NCBI GenBank assembly: GCA_036384915.1
Contig: DASVLJ010000030.1
Coordinates: 62,001 to 126,000, forward strand
DNA length: 64,000 nt
From: PKWO01 sp036384915
GTDB lineage: Bacteria; Pseudomonadota; Gammaproteobacteria; Burkholderiales; Burkholderiaceae_D
Direction of reading: 5' to 3'
The position numbers and the translations under genes were made by a program. The first letter of the stretch is position 1. The number at the start of each line of letters is the position of its first letter. Under the pieces are notes generated by a model. It was not told the DNA's origin. It worked only from the letters and a program-made list of their open reading frames with translations, and did no database searches. Below, piece after piece: positions 9,447 to 19,202 of this stretch.

Positions 9447-11870
9447 CTATGGGCTCAGGGTTAAGGTGCCCATTGCCTCGTTTTCCACTGTTTCCCGCTT
9501 CATTGCCATCGGCAGATATTCCACCTTCACCCAGCGCCGGCTGAAATCGGCGTAGTGCGAAGACAAGACATTGCCGGATTGGCCAGTCGAGTGGATGAAG
9601 CGTGAGTTTTCCAGGTTGGACAGGTCATACAGCGCGCGCATGCTCGGCGCATGGTGGTTGGTAAACAGCTTGTCCTTGTCGCGCAGGTTGTAGCGCCCCA
9701 CGTCAATGGTGTAGGTGTCGCCCGGCGAGGCGGCGTTGATGTCGAAAAACGGTGCCAGCAGCTCCACCTTGGCGAAGGGGCGATGTTCCGAACGGGCCTG
9801 GTGCGCCTCTCCCCAGCGCCAGGCATGCGGGTCCTTGCCGAAGCAGTTTTTCAAATCCGCCATGGCGGCATCGAGCGAGGCGCTCAGCAAGTGCGGACAG
9901 GCTTGCGGATCTGCAGCACCGCTTTTATTACACCATGCACCGGCGCCGTCCACGTTCTTGAGCACGTTGACCATGCCGGCCTGTACGTTGCGCAATTCCC
10001 AGTAGTCGCCCATCAAATCTTCACCGAGCCGGTCGGCAAAAAGCTCGTGCGACAGTTCCTTGGCCCAGGCATTGAAGATCAAGGGTTCAGGCCGGTCGGC
10101 CAGCATTTCCCCGTTCCAGCCGGCCAGCATGGTCAGCGCTGTCTTGCCCTCCTCCGTTTTGGGTGCCGCCTTGCGCAGCAGCGGCAGCAGATCCTGCGCC
10201 GCTAGCGACACGACGTCTTTCTGGATGGCGGCGAAAGAGTCCAGGTTGTGCTTGGGCCGTGCCTCGAGCAGGTTCGAGATGCGTTTGGCGCGGTAAGGCA
10301 AAGTCCATTCGCTGGTGATGAAGTAAGGATAGTTGTCCGGCACGACCTTCTGGTTGGCCGTCACCACTTTTTGCGTAGCCGGGTTGTATTGTTGCGGCAA
10401 CGACTCGAAGGGAATGAAGCCATCCCAGTCGTAGCGTGCGTCCCAGCCCGGCGCCGGCGCAAGCCCTTTCAAGTCGTTATCGGGCTTGCGGACCGGTACC
10501 CTGCCCGGCGCGATGAAGCCGATATTGCCGTCCACGTCGGCGTATACCATGTTTTGCTGTGGTGACGAAAAGTCCTTTGCCGCAGCTAGGAAGTCCGGCC
10601 AGTTGCCGGCCCGGTCGATGCGCAGGCCGGCTTGCAGGGTCAGATCGTCTTCGCGCAAGGCTGTCCATTGAAACGCAATGGCAAACTTCGCGGCGTCCAC
10701 CGGCGCCTTGGCAATGAGCGGTATCGAGCCCGTCAAGACCGGGCCGTGGCGCGTGCTGCGCACGTCGAGCACCACGTCAGGCTTGCCCTTGACCTTGATG
10801 GTCTCGCTGCGCACATCGAAGTCGCGCCAGCCGTCCGGCGTTTGATACTGCTTCCGATTGTCAGGATTGATACGCTCGATGTACAGATCCTGCACGTCAG
10901 GCGCGGTATTGGTGAAACCCCAGGCGATACGTTCGTTATGCCCCAGCACCACGCCGGGAATACCCGGCAATGTGGCGCCGATCACGTTCATGTCCGGCGC
11001 CGACAAGTGCGCGAAGTACCATAGCGCGGGCGCCGCCAGTCCCAGATGCGGGTCGTTTGCCAGCAGCGGTTTGCCCGATTCGGACAAGGCGCCGGATACC
11101 ACCCAATTGTTCGAGCCCATCCCCTCGACCAGCGACGGCGGAGCGGTCTTGGCCACCGCCGCCAGTTGCTGGGTCGTGCCTGCCAGTTCGCGGTAGAGGC
11201 TCGTATAGTCGCTGGTTTTCAGCGACGCCTCCCCCGGATAAGGCGGTAGGAACTGGTTGATCTGCGCCAGCGTCAAGCGTTGCGACAGGCGCATGCGCAG
11301 CAATTCCTGGGTCCAGTTGGCGCCCAGATCCCACGACATCATGGTTTGCCAACCGATCGAATCGGTCGGTTTCCAGTGCTCCGGCGCGGGTGCGCCGGTC
11401 AGCAGGAATTCCGGCGGCAAGGCCTGGCTATGGCTGTCGATGAAGGCATTGACGCCGCGCGCATAGGCTTCCAGCGCCTCCCTGGCGTCGGGCGCCAGAT
11501 GGTTCCAGATGCGCTGGGCGTTATGCGCCACGCCCAGCGTGCGCAGGAAGCGGTCGGTATCGAGCGCGCCGGGTCCGAGGATTTCCGCCAGGCGCCCGGC
11601 GGCGATGCGTCGGTTCATTTCCATCTGCCAAAGACGGTCCTGGGCATGAACAAAACCGAGGGCGTAAAACGCATCGTCGCTGGCCTTGGCATAGATGTGG
11701 GGTATGCCGTTATGATCGCGCACGATATCGACGGCACCGCGCAATCCGGCCAGCTTGAGGGTGCCATCGACCTTGGGCAGACTGGCGCGCCAATACCATG
11801 TGCCGGCGGTAGCGACCAAAAGTAAGAGCGCCAAGAGCAGCCAGCTCAGTTTCTTAACAATACGGCGCAC
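9447..11870 (-). CDS. Penicillin-acylase-type Ntn hydrolase
   Basis: An 807-residue precursor of the penicillin/cephalosporin/homoserine-lactone acylase family (N-terminal nucleophile hydrolases). An N-terminal membrane or signal segment (LSWLLLALLLLVATAGTWYW) is followed by the alpha-chain motifs VRDHNGIPHIYA and GFVHAQDRLWQMEMNRR. The autoprocessing site is MGSNNWVVSG: cleavage before Ser253 would expose the catalytic Ser of the beta chain. NDPHLGLAAPALWY and GATLPGIPGVVLGHN follow as expected. Relatives hydrolyse penicillin G, glutaryl-cephalosporins or N-acyl homoserine lactones; substrate preference cannot be assigned here. It is encoded divergently from nadB, with about 140 bases between the starts. 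Confidence 0.88.
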   Translation of the reverse strand: MRRIVKKLSWLLLALLLLVATAGTWYWRASLPKVDGTLKLAGLRGAVDIVRDHNGIPHIYAKASDDAFYALGFVHAQDRLWQMEMNRRIAAGRLAEILGPGALDTDRFLRTLGVAHNAQRIWNHLAPDAREALEAYARGVNAFIDSHSQALPPEFLLTGAPAPEHWKPTDSIGWQTMMSWDLGANWTQELLRMRLSQRLTLAQINQFLPPYPGEASLKTSDYTSLYRELAGTTQQLAAVAKTAPPSLVEGMGSNNWVVSGALSESGKPLLANDPHLGLAAPALWYFAHLSAPDMNVIGATLPGIPGVVLGHNERIAWGFTNTAPDVQDLYIERINPDNRKQYQTPDGWRDFDVRSETIKVKGKPDVVLDVRSTRHGPVLTGSIPLIAKAPVDAAKFAIAFQWTALREDDLTLQAGLRIDRAGNWPDFLAAAKDFSSPQQNMVYADVDGNIGFIAPGRVPVRKPDNDLKGLAPAPGWDARYDWDGFIPFESLPQQYNPATQKVVTANQKVVPDNYPYFITSEWTLPYRAKRISNLLEARPKHNLDSFAAIQKDVVSLAAQDLLPLLRKAAPKTEEGKTALTMLAGWNGEMLADRPEPLIFNAWAKELSHELFADRLGEDLMGDYWELRNVQAGMVNVLKNVDGAGAWCNKSGAADPQACPHLLSASLDAAMADLKNCFGKDPHAWRWGEAHQARSEHRPFAKVELLAPFFDINAASPGDTYTIDVGRYNLRDKDKLFTNHHAPSMRALYDLSNLENSRFIHSTGQSGNVLSSHYADFSRRWVKVEYLPMAMKRETVENEAMGTLTLSP

Positions 11871-12007
11871 TTACCCATCCCCATATCATGGATTTAACCT
11901 GCGATATCATACCTGCTCACGTGCCGCTTGACGACGCCCTGCGGGCAAATCGTCTATAGTTGATGCCTTGCGGCGCGTCCATGGCGCCGGTACGGAATAC
12001 ACCAGAC

Positions 12008-13606
12008 ATGAAATTCGACGTAGCTATCATAGGGAGCGGCCTGGCCGGCCTTTCTGTGGCACTGCACCTGGCTGAAACACGCAAGGTCGCGGTATTGTGC
12101 AAGCGTGCCTTGCTCGACGGCGCCAGCGATTGGGCCCAGGGCGGTATCGCGGCGGTGCTCGATTCGGGCGACAGCCATGAACAGCATATTGCCGATACCC
12201 TCGTGGCCGGTGCCGGCTTGTGCGACGAAGGCGCCACGCGCTTCATCGTCGAACATGGCCGCGAAGCGATCCAATGGCTGATCGATCAGGGCGTGCCCTT
12301 CACGCGCGACGATACCGCCGAACTCGGCTTCCATCTGACGCGCGAAGGCGGCCACAGCCAGCGCCGCATCATCCATGCCGCCGACGCCACGGGCCATGCG
12401 GTGCAGGTCACGCTTGAGCAAAAGGTGCGCACGCACCCGAACATCACGCTGCTTGAACACCACTATGCGATCGACCTGATCAACTCGACCAAGGTCGACC
12501 GCAAGGCCTCGCCGCGTTGCCTGGGGCTTTACGCGCAAGACCTGAAAAGCGGCAAGGTCGTCACCATCGCGGCCGGCCATACCGTGCTGGCAACAGGCGG
12601 CGCCGGCAAGGTCTACCTGTACACGACCAACCCCGATACCGCGACCGGCGACGGCATCGCCATGGCCTGGCGCGCCGGCTGCCGCGTGTCGAACATGGAA
12701 TTCATCCAGTTCCATCCGACCTGCCTGTACCATCCTTACGCCAAATCCTTCCTGATTACGGAAGCCGTGCGCGGTGAAGGCGGCGTGCTGAAGTTGCCCC
12801 AGAGCGCCGGTGCGGCGGCCGGAACGCGCTTCATGCCTGCGCACGACGAGCGCGCAGAACTGGCCCCGCGCGACATCGTGGCGCGCGCTATCGACGCGGA
12901 AATGAAGAAGCGCGGTCTCGACTATGTCGAACTCGACATCAGCCACCAAAGCCCGGAATTCCTCAAGGAACACTTCCCGACCATCTACGCGCGCTGCCTC
13001 GAATTCGGCATCGACATCACGAAACAGCCGATTCCCGTGGTGCCGGCGGCGCATTACACCTGCGGCGGCGTGGTGACCGACAATGCCGGCCGCACCGACC
13101 TGCCGGGCCTGTATGCCGTGGGTGAAACAACGTGCACCGGCCTGCACGGCGCCAATCGCCTGGCCAGCAACTCCCTGCTTGAATGCCTCGTGATCGGCCG
13201 CGCCGCCGCGCAATCGATCGAGCAGCAGGCGGCGCAGCAAATTCCGCAGCTGCCGTCCTGGGATGAAAGCCGCGTTTCCGACCCCGACGAGGAAGTTGTG
13301 ATCGCCCACAACTGGGATGAACTGCGCCGCTTCATGTGGAATTACGTCGGCATCGTGCGCACCACCAAGCGTTTACAGCGCGCCCAGCACCGCATCGGCT
13401 TGCTCAAGGAAGAAATCGACGAGTATTACCGCAACTTCCGCATCTCGCGCGACTTGCTCGAGCTGCGCAACCTGGTGGAAGTGGCCTCGCTGATCGTCAA
13501 GAGCGCCTTGTCACGCCGCGAAAGCCGCGGCCTGCACTACAGTGCCGACTACCCCGACACGCTGCCGCGCGCACTGCCTACCGTACTGTCGCCCAAACGG
13601 AAATAG
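12008..13606 (+). CDS. nadB: L-aspartate oxidase
   Basis: Catalyses oxidation of L-aspartate to iminoaspartate with FAD, the first step of de novo NAD synthesis. The 532-residue protein has the FAD dinucleotide motif VAIIGSGLAGLSVALHLAE at the N-terminus and the NadB signatures GASDWAQGGIAAVL, REGGHSQRRIIHAADATG, EFIQFHPTCLYHP, ITEAVRGEGG and CTGLHGANRLASNSLLECLV. The C-terminal helical domain is intact. The start at 12008 places the Rossmann motif at the usual distance; an in-frame ATG at 11960 would add residues without similarity. The partners nadA and nadC are about 8 kb away on the other strand, so the pathway is split in two units. The product goes to quinolinate synthase NadA. Confidence 0.96.
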   Translation: MKFDVAIIGSGLAGLSVALHLAETRKVAVLCKRALLDGASDWAQGGIAAVLDSGDSHEQHIADTLVAGAGLCDEGATRFIVEHGREAIQWLIDQGVPFTRDDTAELGFHLTREGGHSQRRIIHAADATGHAVQVTLEQKVRTHPNITLLEHHYAIDLINSTKVDRKASPRCLGLYAQDLKSGKVVTIAAGHTVLATGGAGKVYLYTTNPDTATGDGIAMAWRAGCRVSNMEFIQFHPTCLYHPYAKSFLITEAVRGEGGVLKLPQSAGAAAGTRFMPAHDERAELAPRDIVARAIDAEMKKRGLDYVELDISHQSPEFLKEHFPTIYARCLEFGIDITKQPIPVVPAAHYTCGGVVTDNAGRTDLPGLYAVGETTCTGLHGANRLASNSLLECLVIGRAAAQSIEQQAAQQIPQLPSWDESRVSDPDEEVVIAHNWDELRRFMWNYVGIVRTTKRLQRAQHRIGLLKEEIDEYYRNFRISRDLLELRNLVEVASLIVKSALSRRESRGLHYSADYPDTLPRALPTVLSPKRK

Positions 13607-13612
13607 CCATCG

Positions 13613-14311
13613 TCAATTTTCGACCGCCGCACCGCGCCATTCCGCGGCGCGGCGGCGCGACATGGCCACTTTCAACCCGCTCGAGAGCAGCAGCGTCATG
13701 CCGCCCGATTCGGCGCTTTCCATTCTAGCGACATGTTCGAGATTGACGATGTGCTTGCGGCTGATGCGAGAAAACCGTTCTGAATCCAGCGCCTGCTCGA
13801 ACTGTGCCAGCGAACGCAGCACCAATGGCTTTTCCTCACCGAAAAACACGCGCGTATAGTTGCCCTCCGACTCGAAGAGCACGATCTTGTCGAGCGCCAC
13901 GAACCAGCAACGCTGGCCGTCCTTGATGAAAATCTTGCCGGTATCGGATTTTTCTCCCGTAGCCGGACGCGCGCCGGCCTTGGCGAGCGCCGCTGCGAGC
14001 CGCTTGGGCTCGATCGGCTTCATCAGGTAATCCAGCGCGCTGACTTCGAATGCCTTGACGGCATACTGGTCGAACGCGGTAGTGAATATCGTCGGCGGCG
14101 CGCGATCCAGCGATTCGAGCAAATCGAAACCGCTCCCGCCCGGCATTTGCACGTCGAGCAGCAGCAGTTCCGGCTTGTGCTCGGCAATCAATTCGTGCGC
14201 CTGCGCGGCATTGGCCGCTTCCGCCACGATCTCGATATCCGGATGTGCGGCAAGCAGGCGGCGCAATTCGGCGCGCGCCAGTCTTTCGTCATCGACGATG
14301 AGGGTACGCAT
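13613..14311 (-). CDS. LytTR-family response regulator
   Basis: A 232-residue regulator of the LytR/AlgR type. The receiver domain (1-120) starts MRTLIVDDERLARAELRRLL, has the phospho-acceptor Asp in PELLLLDVQMPGGSGFD, and the conserved Thr/Lys positions in IFTTAFDQYAVKAFE and DYLMKPI. The LytTR DNA-binding domain (about 135-232) shows VALDKIVLFESEGNYTRVFF and FSRISRKHIVNLEHV. The start at 14311 overlaps the stop of the upstream kinase gene as TGATG, indicating translational coupling; in-frame upstream extension would run into the kinase gene. It is the third gene of a hydrolase-kinase-regulator operon. The target promoters are unknown, but its own operon is a likely one. Confidence 0.92.
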   Translation of the reverse strand: MRTLIVDDERLARAELRRLLAAHPDIEIVAEAANAAQAHELIAEHKPELLLLDVQMPGGSGFDLLESLDRAPPTIFTTAFDQYAVKAFEVSALDYLMKPIEPKRLAAALAKAGARPATGEKSDTGKIFIKDGQRCWFVALDKIVLFESEGNYTRVFFGEEKPLVLRSLAQFEQALDSERFSRISRKHIVNLEHVARMESAESGGMTLLLSSGLKVAMSRRRAAEWRGAAVEN

Positions 14312-15438
14312 CAGGCGATCGCCGCCTGGCAAGGCAGCGAGATGCGCGCCGTCACCCAGCCGTCGCGCTCGAACAGATCCACGCCGGCATTGGCGCCGAA
14401 TAGCAACGCCAGGCGCTGTCCCGCGTTGCGCACGCCAACCTTGGTCGAACCTCCCACTTCGCGCAAGCGGCCCTGGTTGGAAACGGTCAATTGCATCTGC
14501 TCCCCCTCGCGTTGTGCGGAGATGCGCAGTTCGCATGGCTCCATGCTCATTTCAACGCCGTACTTGACGGCATTCTCCACCAGGGTTTGCAGGATCATGG
14601 GCGGCAACGCCATTCCATCCAGTTGCGGATCGACGGATTCGAACAGCTTCAGCCTGTCCTCGAAGCGGATTTTCTCGATCGCCAGATAGTCGTGCACGGC
14701 CTTCATTTCCTGGGCCAGGGGCACCGTGTCGGCGCGACCGCTTTGCAAGGTATAGCGCATCATGCTGGCAAGGCGGTCGATGACTTCGGCGGCGGCTTGC
14801 GCATCCTGGTAAATCAAGGCGCGAATGCTGTTCAAGCTGTTGAAGAAGAAATGCGGATTGACCTGGGCTTGCAGGGCGCGAAGTTCCGCGTCCTTGACAT
14901 GCAATTCCAGCCGCAGCTTTTCAATTTCCATATGGCGGGTGTGGCGGCGCGAAACGGTGGCGACATAAAGAACGGTCCAGACGGTATAGATACCCAGCCA
15001 ACCCAGCAGCGTGCCGAACATCGGCCCCCGTAACCATTGCACGATCTCCGTCGACTTGGTCGCCCCGAGCGCAATGTAGCCGAGCATGATGACGACGATC
15101 TCGATCACGGCCAGGACGACGATTCCGGCCACCAGGCGCAATACCGGCAGGCCGCCCGTGCGCGCGACCCAGCCGCGGCGGCGGATGAAGCCGCGCCAGG
15201 CCTGGGTCAGCGTCAGGCCTGCCGCCACCGCAAGCGTCACGATAGCCAGGGTTTCCCAGAGACGGTGCAGCAGCTCGACCTTGGGGTCGCCATAGATGAT
15301 CGAGGCGATGGAGATCAGTATCGCGTAGATCGTCCAGCCGATGGCCTGGCAGATCCAATAATTACGCGAAGTGGATTCGATTCGCGTGCCCGCACCGGCG
15401 GCATCATGCGCCGGCGCGGTTTGCATCGGTATTGGCAT
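14311..15438 (-). CDS. LytS/YehU-type membrane sensor histidine kinase
   Basis: A 375-residue kinase of the His_kinase (PF06580-like) family. Four hydrophobic segments are visible (about 25-50, 55-85, 100-125 and 140-165), followed by a coiled linker (EIEKLRLELHVKDAELRALQ). The phosphorylation site is AQVNPHFFFNSLNSIRALI, where His is the acceptor, and the ATP-binding region has LPPMILQTLVENAVKYGV and a late GVRNAGQRLALLFG motif. The start was placed at 15438 because its ATG overlaps the TGA of the upstream hydrolase gene (TGATG). The kinase stop in turn overlaps the regulator start in the same manner. It should phosphorylate the LytTR regulator encoded next to it. The stimulus is unknown. 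Confidence 0.9.
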   Translation of the reverse strand: MPIPMQTAPAHDAAGAGTRIESTSRNYWICQAIGWTIYAILISIASIIYGDPKVELLHRLWETLAIVTLAVAAGLTLTQAWRGFIRRRGWVARTGGLPVLRLVAGIVVLAVIEIVVIMLGYIALGATKSTEIVQWLRGPMFGTLLGWLGIYTVWTVLYVATVSRRHTRHMEIEKLRLELHVKDAELRALQAQVNPHFFFNSLNSIRALIYQDAQAAAEVIDRLASMMRYTLQSGRADTVPLAQEMKAVHDYLAIEKIRFEDRLKLFESVDPQLDGMALPPMILQTLVENAVKYGVEMSMEPCELRISAQREGEQMQLTVSNQGRLREVGGSTKVGVRNAGQRLALLFGANAGVDLFERDGWVTARISLPCQAAIA

Positions 15439-16322
15439 CATTGAAGAAAAGCATCCATGCGTTGAAACATCCATGTCGGGTCGTCATACATGATGAAGTG
15501 GCGCGCCGTCTCCGCCATCTCGATCTTCACGCCGGACAAGCCGGCATATTGCCGCTCAAAGGTTGCCGTTATCGCCGCCTTCGGCGCATATTCCTTGAAC
15601 GCCACCCAGGTTCCGAGCACCAGGGTCGGCGCTTTGATCTGCGGCAGTTCCGGCCGCAAATCCGTGGCGAGAATATCATACATCGCGCCGCTCACGGCAT
15701 GGCGGTCGGACGCCTTGGCCCAGGCAACCACGGTCTCGATGTTTTTCGGCGCCGTGACCATGCCGGCTGCAGTCTTGCGTATGGCGGCGTCGGTTTGTGC
15801 CGCATCGTTCTTTTCCATGTTGTCGCGCACCTGCGCCGCCACGGCCTGCAGCTGCGCGGGAGTGGCGTCTGGTATGGAGGTCGCACCCAAGGCCGGCAGC
15901 GCATCGACCACGACCAGGCGCCCTACCTGTGCCGGATGGTCTTCCGCCAGGCGCAACGCGAGGAAACCGCCAAGACTGTGACCGACGATGACCGGGTGAT
16001 CGAGATGCTGTTGTTCGATATATTGCGAGATGCCCTGCTCCGCCTGCTGAAGCAGATCGCCCGGTATCGCGGGCGTGCCGGCAAAGCCGGCCAGCGTCAG
16101 CACATGGCAGCGATAGCGCTTGCTGTAGTGGGCGACGGTTTCATCCCAGACGGCACCGGATGAACCGAGTCCGGGAATCAGCACCATGTCTCGCCCTTCT
16201 CCGCTGACCTGGACCGTAAATGCCTGTTGGAGCTGGGGTTGAAGTTCACTTGCTGCACGCGACTGGCTGGAAACGGCTGCCGCGATAGCGACGGCGATGG
16301 CGATGATGGTTGAACGTTTCAT
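15438..16322 (-). CDS. Exported alpha/beta hydrolase
   Basis: A 294-residue alpha/beta hydrolase with a signal peptide (IIAIAVAIAAAVSSQSRA). The oxyanion region LIPGLGSSGAVWD and the nucleophile elbow VIVGHSLGGFLALRLAE (Ser in GHSLGG) are intact. A late His in ETARHFIMYDDP is the likely catalytic base. Substrates could be esters or lactones. A strong GGAGGAGA precedes the ATG. It is the first gene of an operon with a LytS-type kinase and a LytTR regulator, joined by 1-base overlaps, so the two-component pair may sense a product or substrate of this enzyme. That link is inference from gene order only. Confidence 0.85.
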   Translation of the reverse strand: MKRSTIIAIAVAIAAAVSSQSRAASELQPQLQQAFTVQVSGEGRDMVLIPGLGSSGAVWDETVAHYSKRYRCHVLTLAGFAGTPAIPGDLLQQAEQGISQYIEQQHLDHPVIVGHSLGGFLALRLAEDHPAQVGRLVVVDALPALGATSIPDATPAQLQAVAAQVRDNMEKNDAAQTDAAIRKTAAGMVTAPKNIETVVAWAKASDRHAVSGAMYDILATDLRPELPQIKAPTLVLGTWVAFKEYAPKAAITATFERQYAGLSGVKIEMAETARHFIMYDDPTWMFQRMDAFLQ

Positions 16323-16600
16323 GATATCTCCTCCTTTAATGCGCTCATCCTATGCAATCCTTTATCCCGCGTGGAACGCATTGTGACGAATGGCGATAAT
16401 TGAGGACGACCGGCGTCCGAATTTCACCCAGGCAACCAAAAATCGATACCACAAACTCCGCATGACTTTATGCGAGAATCTTTCTTGGCTGGGCCAGCTC
16501 AATTGTTTAGGCTGACGGATTTTCCGAAGGGATGCCGATCACAAGTCGCCATCCTCATTCCGTATGTCAACCCGACGTTCCGAAGAATCGAGGTCATGCA

Positions 16601-17986
16601 ATGCCAACACTCTCCAACGACACCGCACCTGCGGTGCTTTCTTTGATCGGCAATACGCCGCTCCTCCCCGTGACGCGGCTCGATACCGGGCCGTGCCAAC
16701 TGTTCCTCAAACTGGAGTCGCAAAACCCCGCCGGTTCGATCAAGGACCGCATCGGCTTGGCGATGGTGGAAGCGGCCGAAAAGGATGGCAGGCTCAGGCC
16801 CGGCGGCACCGTGGTCGAAGCGACCGCCGGCAACACCGGCCTGGGCTTAGCCCTGGTGGCGCGCGCCAAGGGCTATCGCGTCGTGCTGGTCGTGCCCGAC
16901 AAGATGTCGACGGAAAAGGTGCTGCACCTGAAAGCCATGGGCGCGGAAGTGCATACCACGCGTTCTGACGTCGGCAAAGGCCACCCCGAATACTACCAGG
17001 ATTACGCCGCCCGCCTCGCGCGCGAAATCCCCGGCGCTTTTTTTGCCGACCAATTCAATAATCCGGCCAATCCTCACGCGCACGAAACCACGACGGCGCC
17101 CGAAATCTGGGAACAGATGGGGCATGAGCTCGACGCCATTGTCTGCGGCGTCGGATCGGCCGGCACCATCACCGGCCTGACGCGCTATTTCCGCAAGCAT
17201 CAGCCCAAGCTGGAGTTCGTGCTGGCGGACCCCAAGGGTTCGATCCTGGCCGAATACATCAAAACCGGCAAGGTCCCGGACGTGAGCGGCTCCTGGGCCG
17301 TCGAAGGCATAGGCGAAGACTTCGTGCCCGCCATTGCCGACCTTAGCGGCGTCAAACACGCCTATACCATCGACGACGCCGAGAGTTTCGGCACCGCGCG
17401 CGAATTATTGCGCGCGGAAGGCATCCTGGCCGGCTCTTCCACCGGCACCCTGCTCGCCGCCACCTTGCGCTATTGCCGCGAGCAAAAGGTTCCCAAGCGC
17501 GTCGTGACCTTCGTCTGCGACACCGGCACGCGCTACCTGTCCAAGATCTATAACGACAATTGGATGATCGACCAGGGCTTGCTCAAGCGCAAAGTCTACG
17601 GCGACTTGCGCGACATCATCAGCCGCCGGTTCGACGATGGCGGCGTGGTCAGCGTGGCCGAAAGCGATACGCTGACTACGGCATTTGCCCGCATGCGCAG
17701 CGCGGAAGTGTCGCAACTGCCCGTCATCCGCGACGGCAAGGTGGTCGGCATCATCGACGAGTCCGACCTGCTGGTCAAGGTGGCTGCAGATGCCACCCAA
17801 TTCCGCAGCGAGGTCGGCGCCACCATGACGCGCCAATTGCAGACGCTTGCACCGAATACCGACTTGGCCGAACTGCGTTCCACCCTGGACCGCGGCCTGG
17901 TCGCCATCGTGGCCGACAATGAACATTTCTACGGCCTTATCACCCGTTTCGATCTCTTGAACCACCTGCGCAGGAAACTATCTTGA
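16601..17986 (+). CDS. Cystathionine beta-synthase
   Basis: Condenses serine and homocysteine to cystathionine with pyridoxal phosphate, the first step of reverse transsulfuration. The 461-residue protein has the fold-type II PLP domain with the Schiff-base Lys in NPAGSIKDRIG, the phosphate-binding TAGNTGLGLAL, CGVGSAGTITGLTRYF and EGILAGSSTGTLLAA. Two tandem CBS domains (about 340-455) follow, as in the eukaryotic enzyme; bacterial cysteine synthases lack them. They probably bind adenosyl ligands and tune activity. The start at 16601 follows GAGG by about eight bases. The stop overlaps the TTG start of the next gene, so the two are coupled. A plain cysteine synthase is less likely because of the CBS pair and the partner gene. 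Confidence 0.9.
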   Translation: MPTLSNDTAPAVLSLIGNTPLLPVTRLDTGPCQLFLKLESQNPAGSIKDRIGLAMVEAAEKDGRLRPGGTVVEATAGNTGLGLALVARAKGYRVVLVVPDKMSTEKVLHLKAMGAEVHTTRSDVGKGHPEYYQDYAARLAREIPGAFFADQFNNPANPHAHETTTAPEIWEQMGHELDAIVCGVGSAGTITGLTRYFRKHQPKLEFVLADPKGSILAEYIKTGKVPDVSGSWAVEGIGEDFVPAIADLSGVKHAYTIDDAESFGTARELLRAEGILAGSSTGTLLAATLRYCREQKVPKRVVTFVCDTGTRYLSKIYNDNWMIDQGLLKRKVYGDLRDIISRRFDDGGVVSVAESDTLTTAFARMRSAEVSQLPVIRDGKVVGIIDESDLLVKVAADATQFRSEVGATMTRQLQTLAPNTDLAELRSTLDRGLVAIVADNEHFYGLITRFDLLNHLRRKLS

Positions 17987-19161
17987 GCCAATCCGACAAA
18001 AAAACCGCGTTTGCCACGCGCGTGATCCATGCCGGCCAGCACCCGGACCCATCCACCGGCGCCATCATGCCGCCGATCTATGCGACCTCGACCTTCGTCC
18101 AGCAGAGCCCGGGCGTGCACAAGGGTCTGGATTACGGCCGCTCGCACAATCCCACGCGCTGGGCGCTGGAGCGCTGCGTAGCCGACCTCGAAGGCGGCGC
18201 CCAGGCATTCGCCTTCGCTTCAGGGCTGGCGGCAATTTCCACGGTACTGGAATTGCTCGATGCCGGCAGCCACGTCGTGGCCGGCGACGATATGTATGGC
18301 GGAACATTCCGCCTGTTCGAACGCGTGCGCAAGCGCAGCGCCGGTTTGCGTTTCACGTACGTCGACTTGACCAAGCCGGAAAACCTGCTCGCCGCCCTGC
18401 AGCCGGACACGAAAATGGTCTGGGTCGAAACGCCGACCAATCCCATGCTGAAGCTGATCGATCTGGCCGCGATCGGCAAGATCTGCCGTGAGCGCGGCGT
18501 GATCGCCGTGGCCGACAACACCTTCGCCAGCCCGCGTGTGCAGCGCCCGCTTGAGCATGGCTTCGACGTCGTCGTGCATTCCATGACCAAGTACTTGAAC
18601 GGCCACTCCGACATCATCGGCGGCATTGCCATCGTGGCCGGCGACGAGCGCCAGGCGGCGTGGCGCGAGCAATTGGCCTTCCTGCAGAACTCGGTCGGCG
18701 CCATCGCCGGACCGTTCGACAGCTTCCTCGCGCTGCGCGGCGTGAAGACGCTGGCACTGCGCATGGAACGCCACTGCCAAAGCGCACTGGAGCTGGCGCG
18801 CTGGCTGGAAAAGCATCCGAAAGTCGCCAAGGTTTATTATCCGGGGCTGGAATCGCATCCGCAGCATGCGTTGGCGAAGCGCCAGATGGACGGCTTCGGC
18901 GGCATTATTTCGATCGATCTCAAAACCGACCTGGCCGGCGCGCGCCGCTTCCTGGAGCGTTGCGAAATATTCGCACTGGCCGAAAGCCTGGGCGGCGTGG
19001 AAAGCCTGATCGAGCACCCGGCGATCATGACGCACGCCACCATCCCGCCGGCACAGCGCGCGGCATTGGGCATCACCGATACGCTTGCCCGGCTATCGGT
19101 GGGGATAGAAGACCTGGAGGATTTATTCAGCGATCTCGATCAGGCGCTGGCGGCAATCTGA
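17983..19161 (+). CDS. Cystathionine gamma-lyase/synthase family enzyme
   Basis: A 392-residue Cys/Met-metabolism PLP enzyme. Visible motifs: PPIYATSTFVQQSPGVHKG, YGRSHNPTRWALE, FASGLAAISTVLELL, the ETPTNPMLKLIDL segment, VVADNTFASPRVQRPLEHG-like VIAVADNTFASP, and the PLP Lys in VHSMTKYLNGHSD. Next to cystathionine beta-synthase it most likely cleaves cystathionine to cysteine, 2-oxobutyrate and ammonia; a gamma-synthase role cannot be excluded from sequence. Translation appears to start at TTG, overlapping the upstream stop as TTGA, with AGGAAA seven bases before; this is an uncommon start codon but the family N-terminus fits it. Together the two genes make a complete homocysteine-to-cysteine route. 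Confidence 0.88.
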   Translation: MSQSDKKTAFATRVIHAGQHPDPSTGAIMPPIYATSTFVQQSPGVHKGLDYGRSHNPTRWALERCVADLEGGAQAFAFASGLAAISTVLELLDAGSHVVAGDDMYGGTFRLFERVRKRSAGLRFTYVDLTKPENLLAALQPDTKMVWVETPTNPMLKLIDLAAIGKICRERGVIAVADNTFASPRVQRPLEHGFDVVVHSMTKYLNGHSDIIGGIAIVAGDERQAAWREQLAFLQNSVGAIAGPFDSFLALRGVKTLALRMERHCQSALELARWLEKHPKVAKVYYPGLESHPQHALAKRQMDGFGGIISIDLKTDLAGARRFLERCEIFALAESLGGVESLIEHPAIMTHATIPPAQRAALGITDTLARLSVGIEDLEDLFSDLDQALAAI

Positions 19162-19202
19162 CGCCGCATACAAAAGGGTTCCGGGAGTACTAGACCCTCG
19201 CC

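Noticed and set aside
13618..13660. GC-rich dyad near the nadB and LytTR gene ends as a terminator
   Set aside because: It lies in the coding end of the regulator and has no T tract; high GC makes such dyads likely by chance.
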